A stretch of DNA of 64,000 bases from Dyella nitratireducens. GTDB lineage: Bacteria; Pseudomonadota; Gammaproteobacteria; Xanthomonadales; Rhodanobacteraceae. Position 1 is the stretch's first letter. Every line of letters begins with the position of its first letter. The stretch lies in NCBI RefSeq assembly GCF_014642835.1, contig NZ_BMJA01000002.1, positions 347,713 through 411,712 of the forward strand, written 5' to 3'. This document shows positions 17,498 to 27,305 of the stretch, one piece after another. Made by a program: the position numbers and the translations under genes. The notes under the pieces were generated by a model that was not told where the DNA came from, did not search any database, and saw only the letters and a program-made list of their open reading frames with translations.

Positions 17498-18022
17498 ATC
17501 GCCACCACAGAAACTAAGGGCAACCGCCGCAACCATGAGATCCGCGTACCGCGTGTGCGTGTGATCGGACCGGATTCCGAGCAGCTCGGTATCCTCACCC
17601 GCGACGAGGCGCTGCGCGCCGCCGAGGAGGCAGGGCTCGATCTGGTTGAGATCCAGCCGAACGGTGACCCGCCCGTCTGCCGCATCATGGATTACGGCAA
17701 GTTCAAGTTCGAAGCCCAGAAGAAGGCCCAGGCCGCCAAGAAGAAGCAGAAGCAGGTCGAGATCAAGGAAGTGAAGTTCCGTCCGGTCACGGACGTGGGC
17801 GACTACCAGATCAAGCTGCGCAACATGCTTCGCTTCCTGGAAGAGGGCGACAAGGTCAAGGTCACCATCCGCTTCCGTGGTCGTGAGATGTCCCATCAGG
17901 ACCTCGGCCAGGAGCTCGCCAAGCGCATCCAGGAAGATGTGGGCGAGAACGGTGTGGTCGAGTCCTTCCCGCGCCTGGAAGGCCGGCAGATGGTGATGAT
18001 GATCGGGCCGAAGAAGAAGTAA
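17498..18022 (+). CDS. infC: Translation initiation factor IF-3 (non-canonical ATC start)
   Basis: IF-3 keeps ribosomal subunits apart and checks initiator tRNA and start codon choice. The 174-codon gene shows the N domain ([18 protein letters not shown]), a lysine-rich linker ([14 protein letters not shown]) and the C domain ([27 protein letters not shown]). No ATG or GTG lies before the conserved N terminus. The best start is ATC at 17498, seven bases after GGAGGA (17485-17490). Rare start codons are a known feature of infC, because IF-3 represses initiation at them and so regulates its own synthesis. Its start is 45 bases after thrS. Confidence 0.93.
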   Translation: MATTETKGNRRNHEIRVPRVRVIGPDSEQLGILTRDEALRAAEEAGLDLVEIQPNGDPPVCRIMDYGKFKFEAQKKAQAAKKKQKQVEIKEVKFRPVTDVGDYQIKLRNMLRFLEEGDKVKVTIRFRGREMSHQDLGQELAKRIQEDVGENGVVESFPRLEGRQMVMMIGPKKK

Positions 18023-18041
18023 GTCCCGCTCGATATCCTTC

Positions 18042-18147
18042 TCCCTCCGGGAGAAGGTGCCCGAAGGGCGGTTGAGGGTGGGTGCGAAGCGGGGTTTCCG
18101 GCTAACCCGGCCTCATCCCGACCCCTCTCCTGGCGGGAGGGCAGCTC
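18042..18147. repeat. CTCCCTCCGGGAG / CCCTCTCC intergenic repeat element
   Basis: A CTTCTCCCTCCGGGAGAAGG hairpin is followed by a purine-rich middle and a closing CCCCTCTCC...GGGAGGG arm. The composite is a common type of dispersed intergenic element in Xanthomonadales. It separates infC from rpmI, which are adjacent in most relatives. A frame of 111 codons across it is not protein-like. Confidence 0.6.
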
Positions 18148-18185
18148 TTGGAAGAATTTGGCTGGCGCCAGCCCGGCCCTTTGCG

Positions 18186-18330
18186 TATACTTGTCAGTTC
18201 GACCCGCAAGGAAGGGTCGTGAACCGATCGTGGCAGGACGGAAAGCGCAGACCCCAGGGGCTGCCGCCAGATCAGTCAGAAACCGGGGCTGCTCTTCATC
18301 GAGCAGGCATCCCCATCAAGGAGCACTCAA
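18186..18330 (+). promoter_or_regulatory. Probable rpmI-rplT promoter and structured leader
   Basis: TATACT at 18186-18191 could serve as a -10 box. It is followed by a ~130-base leader with a CGACCC/GGGTCG hairpin (18200-18219) and a further pairable GC-rich segment before the GGAG of rpmI. In many bacteria L20 represses this operon by binding its leader; the presence of a separate leader after the repeat insertion is consistent with that, but the L20 site itself is not identified. Confidence 0.4.
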
Positions 18331-18528
18331 ATGCCCAAGATCAAGACCAACCGCGCGGCGGCGAAGCGTTTTCGCAAGACCGCGTCGGGTAAGTTCAAGG
18401 CTGGTCATGCCTTCAAGTCGCACATCCTGACCAAGAAGTCGACCAAGCGTAAGCGCAACCTGCGCGCCACCAACCACGTCAAGGCATGCGACACCAAGGG
18501 CGTCGCACGCATGTTGCCGTATCTCTGA
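18331..18528 (+). CDS. rpmI: 50S ribosomal protein L35
   Basis: A 65-residue, very basic protein of the large ribosomal subunit. The start [20 protein letters not shown] and the segment [16 protein letters not shown] are diagnostic. Length equals that of other bacterial L35 proteins. AAGGAG precedes the ATG, and rplT follows after 17 bases with its own GGGAGG site, so the two are translated together from one message. Confidence 0.97.
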   Translation: MPKIKTNRAAAKRFRKTASGKFKAGHAFKSHILTKKSTKRKRNLRATNHVKACDTKGVARMLPYL

Positions 18529-18545
18529 GACGGGAGGACTGAACC

Positions 18546-18905
18546 ATGGCTCGTGTTAAGCGTGGCGTTACCGCCCGTCGTCGTCACAAGAAGATCATTG
18601 GCCGCGCGAAGGGTTACTACAATGCCCGTCGCAAGGTCTTCCGCGTTGCCAACCAGGCCGTCATCAAGGCCGGTCAGTACGCCTATATTGGCCGCAAGCA
18701 GAAGAAGCGCCAGTTCCGCGCCCTGTGGATCGTGCGTATCAATGCTGCTGCCCGTCAGTTCGGCCTGTCCTACAGCCGCCTGATCAACGGTCTTGCCAAG
18801 GCCGGTATCACGGTGGACCGCAAAGTGCTGGCCGATATCGCCGTGCACGACATCAAGGCGTTTGGGGCCATCGCGGAAAAGGCGAAGGCCAGTCTGGCCG
18901 CTTGA
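18546..18905 (+). CDS. rplT: 50S ribosomal protein L20
   Basis: The 119-residue L20 binds 23S rRNA early in large-subunit assembly. The basic N-terminal tail ([20 protein letters not shown]) and the globular C-terminal half ([20 protein letters not shown]) are both complete. In other bacteria L20 also represses the rpmI-rplT operon. The gene ends 34 bases before a strong terminator, which separates it from pheST. Confidence 0.98.
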   Translation: MARVKRGVTARRRHKKIIGRAKGYYNARRKVFRVANQAVIKAGQYAYIGRKQKKRQFRALWIVRINAAARQFGLSYSRLINGLAKAGITVDRKVLADIAVHDIKAFGAIAEKAKASLAA

Positions 18906-18939
18906 TCGTCGAACACTGACGAAATGATGTGAATCAAGC

Positions 18940-18975
18940 GGGGAGAAGGCCTTAAGCCTTCTCCCCGTTTTTATT
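18940..18975 (+). terminator. Rho-independent terminator after rplT
   Basis: GGGGAGAAGGC pairs perfectly with GCCTTCTCCCC around CTTAA and is followed by GTTTTTATTT. It ends the rpmI-rplT transcript, so pheST must have its own promoter or depend on read-through. Confidence 0.92.
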
Positions 18976-18989
18976 TGAGCTTCTGCTGA

Positions 18990-20132
<1,143 letters not shown>

Positions 20133-20153
20133 ACGCTGCAGGAACCGACACGC

Positions 20154-22544
20154 ATGAAATTCTCCGAAAATTGGCTGCGGCACCATGTTCCGACGCGCGC
20201 TTCGAGCGACGAACTTGCTGCGACGCTCACGGCGATCGGCCTGGAAGTCGAGGACGTCACACCCTTGGGCAATGCGCTCGATGGCGTGATCGTTGCGCGC
20301 ATCGTCAGCGCGCAGAAGCATCCGGAGGCCGATCGCTTGCAGGTGTGCGAAGTGGACACCGGCAACGGCATGGTGCAGATCGTTTGCGGCGCGCCCAACG
20401 CGCGCGCCGGTCTGGTCGCACCGTTGGCAACCGTGGGTGCCAACTTGCCGGGCGGCACTGCCATCAAGGCGGCGAAGCTGCGCGGCGTGGAATCGTTCGG
20501 CATGCTTTGCTCGGCCAAGGAGCTGGGTGTCGATCCCGACGCGTCGGGTCTCCTTGAGTTGCCCGCCGACGCGCCCGTCGGTACGCCACTTGCGTCGTAT
20601 CTCGGCCTGCCTGATGCCACCATCGAGATCAAGCTCACGCCCAACCGCGCCGATTGTTTCAGCGTGCGTGGCATCGCATTCGATGTCGCTGCTGCGTTGA
20701 GCGGCGAGGTGATTCCACTCGATACCCAACCCGTATCTCCGCAGAGCGACGCCGCGATGAACGTCGCGCTCGAAGCAGGCTCACGTGTGCCACGCTTCGT
20801 TGGTCGCGTTATCGATAACGTAAACGCCAAAGCTCAAACGCCTGTATGGATGGCCGAGCGGTTGCGTCGTAGCGGCTTGCGTCCCATCAGTTTCCTCGTC
20901 GACGTCACGCAATACGTGATGCTGGAACTCGGGCAACCGATGCATGCTTTCGACAAAGACAAGCTGGACGGCGACGTCGTTGTGCGTCCGGCGCGGGAAA
21001 ACGAATCGCTGGCGTTGCTCGACGGACGCACGGTGACATTGGACAAAGACTTTCTCGTGGTGTCCGACAGTCGTGGTGGTCGAGGTGCACGTGCCGTTGC
21101 GCTGGGCGGCATCATGGGTGGTTCGGAAACGCGTGTCACTGATGACACGCGCAACGTGTTTCTTGAAGCCGCGCACTGGATTCCATCAGCCATCATCGGC
21201 CGCAGCCGCAAGCTGGGCATGTACACCGATGCAGGACATCGTTTCGAGCGCGGCGTCGATCCGGAACTACCAGGCGCTGCCGTGGAATACGCAACGCGTT
21301 TGATCCTCGACATCGCCGGTGGTGTCCCCGGCCCGCTGCTCGATGTGACGTTGCCGGAAAGCCTGGTTTCGCCGAAGCCGATCCTGCTTCGGCGCGCGCG
21401 ACTGGCGCGTGTGCTCGGATTGAGCGTTGCGGATGACGAAGTCGTACGCATCTTCACCGCGCTCGGCATGAAGATCGAAGCAGTGGTAGATGGTTGGCGT
21501 GTCACCGCGCCGAGCAGACGCTTCGACATCGAGCGCGAAGAAGACCTCATCGAAGAAGTGGCACGCATCCATCGCTACGAAAATATCCCGACGCATACGC
21601 CGGGCGGTGCTCTGACGCTCGCCGTTGAACCCGAGGAGCGCCTGCATGAGCTGGCGGTGCGCGAACAGTTGGCGGCGCGTGGCTACTACGAAGCGGTGAA
21701 TCTCGCCTTCATCGGTAACGATGTGCTGCAGCGCTGGGGCATGACTGATCAGTTGGTCCCGCTGGCCAATCCGCTGTCGGCCGATCTGGCGGTGATGCGC
21801 CCGTCGCTGCTGCCTGGGCTGATCGAGGCGCTGTCGCACAACCGCGCACGCCAGCAGGATCGCGTGCGCCTGTTCGAACTAGGCCGTGTGTTCGCCGCAG
21901 GTAACCCGCCAGTCGAAACGCCCAGCCTCGCGATCGTGGCCAGTGGCAACGCCCATGCGGAGCAGTGGGGCGAGGCTTCACGCCCGCTCGATTTCTTCGA
22001 CCTCAAGGGTGACCTGGATGCCCTGATCGCCTGGGGCGGTGAGCCACGACGCTGGGCGGTCCATGCTGATAGTCTGCCGGGTTGGCTGCATCCTGGCCGG
22101 GCTGCCCGGGTCTCGCGCGATGGCGAGACGGTCGGCTACCTGGGCGCATTGCACCCCCGCCTGGCCAAGACCCTGGATCTCGGCCCGGACGTACACGTAC
22201 TCGAACTGGCCCTGGACCCGTTGCTCGCCCGCCGCCTGCCGAAGGCGCAGGCCGTGCCACGCTTCCCCGCGGTGCGTCGGGACATCGCCGTTGACGTACC
22301 TGAACAGGTAAGCTGGTCACAGATTGAGCAGGCCGTCCGCGGCACCCTGGGCACCACCCTGGCAGAGCTGCGGCTGTTTGATCGCTACAGCGGAAAAGGG
22401 GTCGAAGCGGGCCGAAAGAGTCTCGCTATGGGCTTGATTTTGCAGGACGCTTCACGCACCCTTACCGACGACGACGCGGACAACTGCGTACGAAATGTGG
22501 TGTCGGCGCTGGGGGCTGCATGCGAGGCGAAATTGCGAGGGTAA
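20154..22544 (+). CDS. pheT: Phenylalanyl-tRNA synthetase beta subunit
   Basis: The 796-residue beta subunit recognises and edits tRNA-Phe. Domains in order are an EMAP/tRNA-binding OB fold (about 40-150, [17 protein letters not shown]), the B3/B4 editing domain (about 215-390), the B5 domain (about 400-475), the inactive synthetase-like core, and a C-terminal ferredoxin-like anticodon-binding domain (about 700-795, [14 protein letters not shown]). All are present and the length is normal. It overlaps nothing, and ihfA begins one base after its stop, the same order as in E. coli. Confidence 0.97.
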   Translation: MKFSENWLRHHVPTRASSDELAATLTAIGLEVEDVTPLGNALDGVIVARIVSAQKHPEADRLQVCEVDTGNGMVQIVCGAPNARAGLVAPLATVGANLPGGTAIKAAKLRGVESFGMLCSAKELGVDPDASGLLELPADAPVGTPLASYLGLPDATIEIKLTPNRADCFSVRGIAFDVAAALSGEVIPLDTQPVSPQSDAAMNVALEAGSRVPRFVGRVIDNVNAKAQTPVWMAERLRRSGLRPISFLVDVTQYVMLELGQPMHAFDKDKLDGDVVVRPARENESLALLDGRTVTLDKDFLVVSDSRGGRGARAVALGGIMGGSETRVTDDTRNVFLEAAHWIPSAIIGRSRKLGMYTDAGHRFERGVDPELPGAAVEYATRLILDIAGGVPGPLLDVTLPESLVSPKPILLRRARLARVLGLSVADDEVVRIFTALGMKIEAVVDGWRVTAPSRRFDIEREEDLIEEVARIHRYENIPTHTPGGALTLAVEPEERLHELAVREQLAARGYYEAVNLAFIGNDVLQRWGMTDQLVPLANPLSADLAVMRPSLLPGLIEALSHNRARQQDRVRLFELGRVFAAGNPPVETPSLAIVASGNAHAEQWGEASRPLDFFDLKGDLDALIAWGGEPRRWAVHADSLPGWLHPGRAARVSRDGETVGYLGALHPRLAKTLDLGPDVHVLELALDPLLARRLPKAQAVPRFPAVRRDIAVDVPEQVSWSQIEQAVRGTLGTTLAELRLFDRYSGKGVEAGRKSLAMGLILQDASRTLTDDDADNCVRNVVSALGAACEAKLRG

Positions 22545-22545
22545 G

Positions 22546-22848
22546 ATGGCGGCGCTGACAAAGGCGGAGATGGCAGAGCGCCTCTTCCTCGAGGTGGGCC
22601 TTAACAAACGTGAAGCCAAGGAGTTCGTGGACGCCTATTTCGAAGTCGTCCGCGAGGCTCTGGAACGTGGCGAACAGGTCAAATTGTCCGGTTTCGGCAA
22701 TTTCGATCTGCGGCAGAAGAACCAGCGACCGGGTCGCAATCCCAAGACAGGTGAAGAGATTCCCATCTCCGCCCGTCGTGTGGTGACGTTCCGGCCAGGA
22801 CAAAAACTCAAGGTGAGAGTCGAGGGCTATGCTGGATCAGGGGAATAA
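22546..22848 (+). CDS. ihfA: Integration host factor alpha subunit
   Basis: A 100-residue DNA-bending protein of the HU/IHF family that works as a heterodimer with IhfB in transcription, replication and recombination. The signature [22 protein letters not shown], including the DNA-intercalating proline arm, is complete. ATG 22546 starts one base after the pheT stop, so the two are translationally coupled. It overlaps the following MerR gene by 20 bases. Confidence 0.97.
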   Translation: MAALTKAEMAERLFLEVGLNKREAKEFVDAYFEVVREALERGEQVKLSGFGNFDLRQKNQRPGRNPKTGEEIPISARRVVTFRPGQKLKVRVEGYAGSGE

Positions 22849-23185
22849 CACCGAGCTGCCCGCCATCCCGGCCAAGCGCTACTTCACCATCGGTGAAGTC
22901 AGTGAACTGTGCGGGGTGAAGCCCCATGTGCTGCGCTATTGGGAGCAGGAGTTCCCGGCGCTCAACCCGGTCAAGCGTCGCGGCAACCGTCGGTATTACC
23001 AGCGCCACGACGTTCTGATGATCCGGCAGATTCGCTCTTTGCTGTACGACGAAGGCTTCACCATCACCGGTGCGCGCGCGCGTCTGGAAGGCCCACAGGC
23101 CCGGATGGAAGCGAGCATGTCGCACCAGATCGTGCGCCAGGTGCGCATGGAACTGGAGGAAGTGCTGGCACTGCTGCGTCGCTGA
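22829..23185 (+). CDS. MerR-family transcriptional regulator
   Basis: A short 118-residue MerR-type regulator. The winged helix (about 16-85) contains [26 protein letters not shown] and [26 protein letters not shown]. It is followed by a coiled-coil dimerisation helix rich in M, E and L and no metal- or drug-binding domain. A MerR gene right after ihfA is a conserved arrangement in many gammaproteobacteria, but its targets are unknown. The 20-base overlap with ihfA suggests coupled translation. Confidence 0.92.
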   Translation: MLDQGNNTELPAIPAKRYFTIGEVSELCGVKPHVLRYWEQEFPALNPVKRRGNRRYYQRHDVLMIRQIRSLLYDEGFTITGARARLEGPQARMEASMSHQIVRQVRMELEEVLALLRR

Positions 23186-23243
23186 GCCCACCTACCGGCA
23201 GACCTGCCGGTACTGCTACAATTTCTTTCTTTGCTGGATCAGT

Positions 23244-23320
23244 CGGGGCGTAGCGCAGCCTGGTAGCGCATTTGCCTGGGGGGCAAAGGGTCGTCGGTTC
23301 GAATCCGGCCGCCCCGACCA
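23244..23320 (+). tRNA. tRNA-Pro (GGG anticodon)
   Basis: A complete cloverleaf: acceptor CGGGGCG/CGCCCCG region, D arm GCGC/GCGC, anticodon stem TTTGC/GCAAA with loop CTGGGGG giving anticodon GGG (proline, CCC/CCU). The T arm is CGGTTCGAATCCG and CCA is encoded. The C1 start is typical of bacterial tRNA-Pro. It lies 58 bases after the MerR gene. Confidence 0.97.
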
Positions 23321-23337
23321 ATTCGCAAGACGAACAA

Positions 23338-23366
23338 GCGGCGCCTCTGGCGCCGTTTTTCTTTTT
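23338..23366 (+). terminator. Rho-independent terminator after tRNA-Pro
   Basis: GCGGCGCC pairs with GGCGCCGT around TCT and is followed by TTTTTCTTTTT. It ends the tRNA-Pro transcript about 18 bases after the gene. Confidence 0.88.
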
Positions 23367-23417
23367 CGGGTCTCAACAAGCTAGTCTCAGCGCCAGTCCA
23401 CCCAGGAGCTGGCCGCC

Positions 23418-24089
23418 ATGCCGTCGAACAACTGTCACCCCAACGCCCCGCACGTGAAGTTGAAAACCCCTGATTGGTACATTTCCTCGCTGATGATGGA
23501 CCGTGCACTCGACGCTGTCCTGCGGCGGGTTAAGAAGTTCGACCGTAAGCACGACATTCCCTACCTCGCCGGTTACAGCCAGGACGGTAAGACCATCTAC
23601 ATCGACCGGCATCTGCCTAAGTCGTTTAGCTTCCGCGGCCGCATCATTGAGGTGGACCGTTTTCTGATCTTGCATGAAGAAGTGGAAAAAACGCTCATCG
23701 ACCAGCTCGGTCTGCATTACATGCACGCGCATCAGATCGCCACGCGTGCCGAGGAAGCTGCCGTGCATGCGCATCGCGTCACCTGGAAGGCGTATGACCG
23801 CTTCATGCAAAAGTACGTGAAGAAGATCGGTGATGAGCGTCTGAGCAAAGTGCCGGTGGATCTCGATCTTAAGCCGTATCGCGATTATCACGACTATGAT
23901 CTGCTGGAGCGGATGGAGCAGCATCTGGCCAAGGATAAGGTGCTTGCAGCAACCAGGAAGGCTGAGCTGAAAGATTACGCGGCTGCATTCCGTGAGCATC
24001 TGCGCATGCAGCATAAGCATGCCATGGAGGAAGCGGCTGTCGAGCCACGTAAAAAATCGACGCGCAAGGTGGCGAAGCGTGCAGCATAA
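23418..24089 (+). CDS. Conserved hypothetical protein with an HEEVE...H motif
   Basis: I do not recognise a named function. The 223-residue protein is soluble, without a signal peptide or membrane segment. It has a compact central domain (about 25-150) beginning WYISSLMMDRALDAVLRR and a basic C-terminal tail (RKKSTRKVAKRAA) that could bind nucleic acid. A notable stretch is FLILHEEVEKTLIDQLG followed by HYMHAHQIA, with the spacing of a helix-embedded H-E-x-x-E plus later histidines, which may be a metal site although it is not the classical HExxH. The codon use and a GGAG site 14 bases upstream support a real gene. It is isolated between tRNA-Pro and the chemotaxis receptor. Confidence 0.75.
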   Translation: MPSNNCHPNAPHVKLKTPDWYISSLMMDRALDAVLRRVKKFDRKHDIPYLAGYSQDGKTIYIDRHLPKSFSFRGRIIEVDRFLILHEEVEKTLIDQLGLHYMHAHQIATRAEEAAVHAHRVTWKAYDRFMQKYVKKIGDERLSKVPVDLDLKPYRDYHDYDLLERMEQHLAKDKVLAATRKAELKDYAAAFREHLRMQHKHAMEEAAVEPRKKSTRKVAKRAA

Positions 24090-24123
24090 AGAAGCTGTGG
24101 TTTAGTGCTTGAGCAATAGGCTG

Positions 24124-24147
24124 CTCTCCCCTGTGAACAGGGGAGAG
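24124..24147. repeat. CTCTCCCCTG/CAGGGGAGAG hairpin
   Basis: A perfect 10-bp inverted repeat with a TGAA loop sits between convergent genes. It is the same type as the hairpin at 51378 and could terminate on either strand. Confidence 0.6.
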
Positions 24148-24193
24148 AAAGCGTGTTTCCATGGGCATTTCATTCGGAGTGATGGCGCGCGAA

Positions 24194-25852
24194 TCAAGCT
24201 GCCTTCAACTGCACCTGCTGCACCGCGTGCCCCTGCATTTGGCTGCTCTGCATCGGACCCGCGTAGGCTACTGCTTTCGCGTCGAGTTTGAAGAACTCCA
24301 CGCTTTGCACCAGCGCACGCGCACGTACTTGCACCGTATCGGCAGCCGCCGCTGCTTCTTCCACCAAGGCTGCATTGTTCTGCGTGACCTCGTCCATCTG
24401 CCGCACGGCGCGGTTTACCTGCTGGATGCCGTTGGCTTGTTCCATACTCAGTGTGGCGATGGATTCCACTGTATCGGTGACATCGTCCACGCTGCCAAGC
24501 AGCTTGCCGACCATGGATTCCGCACGACCGATGATCTGCGTGCCGCTTCCGATGATGGTGACGGATTCTTCGATCAAGGCGCGAATCTCACTGGACGCCG
24601 TGCGCGAGCTACGTGCCAGTGCCTGCACTTCGGCCGCCACGATGTTGAAGCCCTTGCCGGCTTCGCCCGCCCGCGCTGCTTCTACGGAGGCATTCAGCGC
24701 GAGGATGTGCGTTTGCGTGGCAATGCGATCCATCGTTTCGGTAATGTCAGTGATGCGGCCGGCTACGTTCTGTACTTGCGTCATCGCGCCGACTGCTTCG
24801 GACATCGCCGTGCCGCTCTGGTGTGCAATGTCGGAAGCGGACTTGGCGAGGCGGCTCGCTTCATGCGCGCGCATGGCATTGGCATTCACATTGTGGGTGA
24901 ACTGCTGCATCGACGATGCCGTTTCTTCCAGCGCTGCCGCCTGCTCGCTGGTGCGCCGGGAAAGATCCTGGTTGCCGGAGGCGATTTGCTGCGTCGACGC
25001 GGAGATTTCGGTAGAACCAGTGCGGATCACGCTCACCACGTTGCGCAGTTGTCCGTTCATCATCGCCAACGCCGCAAGCAGTTTGCCGGTTTCATCGCGG
25101 CTCGCTGCAACGATGTCGGTGGAAAGATCACCTTCTGCCACGGCTTCGGCCACTTTCACGGCGCGTCCCAGCGGTGCGGTGATGCTGTAGGCCAGCAGCA
25201 TCACCAGTATGGCACCAGCAACCATCGCACTCAGTACGACCGACGCCAGCAGCACGCACGCCTGCCTGAAGGTTGCACTACTTTGCTCATCGATACGTTT
25301 GGATGCCGCCTCGGCTTCGTGCTTCATTCCGGTAACCAGTCCATCGATGGCCGTGGTCGGCGCGCGATCGATACCTGCCACCAGACCGTCGACCACGTGC
25401 ACGCTTTTTTCGTCCTTGGCGTCGTAATGCTGGATGGCGGCAAGGTATTGGGTGCCGAGGTCGGTGTGTGTGGCCATGGCGTTGTCTACGCCATGTGTGT
25501 CAAGGCCGAGTTCGCTCATCTGGCGCTTCAGCGTTGCGAGGTCGACATCGACGGCATGCGACTGCGCAATGAACGCATCGTGGTATTTCTTGAAGGCAGC
25601 ACCGTCTGCACCGCGTAGCAGCAGGTCCTTCCATTCCTGGACCTGCTTCTTGAAATCGACCTGGGCGACACGTGCAGCGTCGACCGCCGCGGCAAACTGG
25701 GCAGCCGTCTCGGCCGACCGCACCTGCAGGTCATGTGTGCGTGTCAGTCCGCGCCAGCCGCCAAAACCCACGATAACGGTCGCCGTCAGCAGGATGATGC
25801 CGAGCAGGCCGAGTCGAACAGCAATGCGCAAATCGCGAAAACGAAAAGTCAT
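24194..25852 (-). CDS. Methyl-accepting chemotaxis protein
   Basis: The 552-residue receptor has a short cytoplasmic start, transmembrane helix 1 (about 11-30), a four-helix-type periplasmic sensor (about 31-195) and helix 2 (about 200-222, with SVVLSAMVAGAILVMLLAYS). A HAMP domain and the long coiled-coil signalling domain follow. The hairpin tip that contacts CheA and CheW is recognisable (ILALNASVEAARAGEAGKGF with VAAEVQALARSS), though NAAVEAARAGEQG is the common form. Methylation helices are Q/E/A-rich. No C-terminal CheR-docking pentapeptide is seen; it ends in a glutamine-rich tail. The ligand is unknown. It stands alone and likely works with chemotaxis genes elsewhere. Confidence 0.93.
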   Translation of the reverse strand: MTFRFRDLRIAVRLGLLGIILLTATVIVGFGGWRGLTRTHDLQVRSAETAAQFAAAVDAARVAQVDFKKQVQEWKDLLLRGADGAAFKKYHDAFIAQSHAVDVDLATLKRQMSELGLDTHGVDNAMATHTDLGTQYLAAIQHYDAKDEKSVHVVDGLVAGIDRAPTTAIDGLVTGMKHEAEAASKRIDEQSSATFRQACVLLASVVLSAMVAGAILVMLLAYSITAPLGRAVKVAEAVAEGDLSTDIVAASRDETGKLLAALAMMNGQLRNVVSVIRTGSTEISASTQQIASGNQDLSRRTSEQAAALEETASSMQQFTHNVNANAMRAHEASRLAKSASDIAHQSGTAMSEAVGAMTQVQNVAGRITDITETMDRIATQTHILALNASVEAARAGEAGKGFNIVAAEVQALARSSRTASSEIRALIEESVTIIGSGTQIIGRAESMVGKLLGSVDDVTDTVESIATLSMEQANGIQQVNRAVRQMDEVTQNNAALVEEAAAAADTVQVRARALVQSVEFFKLDAKAVAYAGPMQSSQMQGHAVQQVQLKAA

Positions 25853-25962
25853 GGGAAAACCGCAATAAAAGGGGGTGCCGAGTCATGTGAGCTATCGGCA
25901 TAAGTGCGGTTTGGCTTGAATAAACGCGTTCAGACTGGGTTGCCCAGCCTGACGCCCAGCTT

Positions 25963-27195
25963 TCAATAGAGCACGCGGGTGCGCAGCGTCCCCGGGATTG
26001 CCGCCAGCTTCTCTTTCAGCAGTGCAGCCTGTTGTTCATCAGCGGACACGTCGATCACCACATAACCCACATCCGCATTGGTCTGCAGGAACTGCGCATC
26101 AATGTTGATGTTGCCGGCGGAGAACAGTTCGTTGATGCGAGACAGCACGCCGGGCACATTGCGATGGATGTGCAGCAAACGGCGGCTACGCAGATGCTCA
26201 GGCAAGGTCACTTCAGGGAAGTTGACGGCCGATAGCGTGGAGCCGTTGTCGCTGTAGCGCACCAGCTTGCTCGCTACTTCGATGCCGATGTTGTCCTGCG
26301 CTTCCAGCGTGCTGCCGCCGATGTGCGGCGTAAGGATCACATTGTCCATGCCGACCAGCGGCGAGACGAACGGATCGTCATTGCTCTTCGGTTCCACTGG
26401 GAACACGTCGATGGCCGCGCCGGCCAGATGTTCCTTGCGCAGCGCGTCGGCTAGCGCATCGATATCGACCACGGTGCCGCGGGAAGCATTGATCAGCACC
26501 GAACCTTTGCTCATGCGTGCGATTTCGTTCTTGCCGAACATCAGCTTCGTTGCAGGCGTTTCTGGAACGTGCAGCGTGACTACGTCCGCGCGTTCGAGCA
26601 GATCGTCCAGACTTGCCGCCGCACGCGCATTGCCGAGCGAAAGCTTGGTTTCGATGTCATGGAAGATCACGCGCATGCCGAGGCTTTCTGCCAGCACGCC
26701 GACCTGCGTGCCGATATGGCCATAGCCGACAATGCCGATCACTTTGTCACGCACTTCGAAACTGCCGGCCGCAGACTTGGTCCAGCCACCGCGATGACAT
26801 AGCGCATTCCTCTGCGGAATGCCACGCAACAGCATGATCGCTTCGGCAATCACCAGTTCGGCGACGCTGCGTGTATTGGAATAAGGCGCGTTGAAGACAG
26901 GAATACCGTGCTTGGCCGCGGCATCCAGATCAACCTGGTTGGTGCCGATGCAATAGCAACCAACGGCGATCAGGCGCTTGGCGTGTTCCAACACCTCGGC
27001 CGTGAGATGCGTGCGCGAGCGGATGCCGATGATGTGCGCATCGGCAATGCGTGCTTTCAATTCGTCCTCAGGCAAGGATTTGGCGTGATATTCGATCTGG
27101 CTATAACCAGCACGCTGAAACGTCTCCACCGCCGTGCGGCTCACGCCTTCGAGCAGCAGTACCTTGATGTCTTGCTTGGGAAACGAGGTTTTCAT
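25963..27195 (-). CDS. serA: D-3-phosphoglycerate dehydrogenase
   Basis: SerA catalyses the first step of serine synthesis and, in proteobacteria, also reduces 2-oxoglutarate to D-2-hydroxyglutarate. This 410-residue enzyme has the E. coli-type layout: catalytic domain halves around an NAD-binding Rossmann fold (IGIVGYGHIGTQVG), catalytic residues in NASRGTVVD and LTPHIGGSTLEAQ, and a C-terminal ACT domain (about 338-410) that gives serine feedback control. The frame is open to 27252, but the conserved protein begins at ATG 27195. It is divergent from a D-2-hydroxyglutarate dehydrogenase-like gene, with 110 bases between, a pairing that fits removal of the side product. Confidence 0.96.
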   Translation of the reverse strand: MKTSFPKQDIKVLLLEGVSRTAVETFQRAGYSQIEYHAKSLPEDELKARIADAHIIGIRSRTHLTAEVLEHAKRLIAVGCYCIGTNQVDLDAAAKHGIPVFNAPYSNTRSVAELVIAEAIMLLRGIPQRNALCHRGGWTKSAAGSFEVRDKVIGIVGYGHIGTQVGVLAESLGMRVIFHDIETKLSLGNARAAASLDDLLERADVVTLHVPETPATKLMFGKNEIARMSKGSVLINASRGTVVDIDALADALRKEHLAGAAIDVFPVEPKSNDDPFVSPLVGMDNVILTPHIGGSTLEAQDNIGIEVASKLVRYSDNGSTLSAVNFPEVTLPEHLRSRRLLHIHRNVPGVLSRINELFSAGNINIDAQFLQTNADVGYVVIDVSADEQQAALLKEKLAAIPGTLRTRVLY

Positions 27196-27305
27196 GAGGG
27201 CGTCGCGTTTGGAAGTCCAAACACTATGCCAGATTTTGTCGCGTCGCAGCACTAGACGTGCGGGGCAGGCGCTGGCAGGCTGGGGGCTTCCCTTCCGGAG
27301 CTGCC

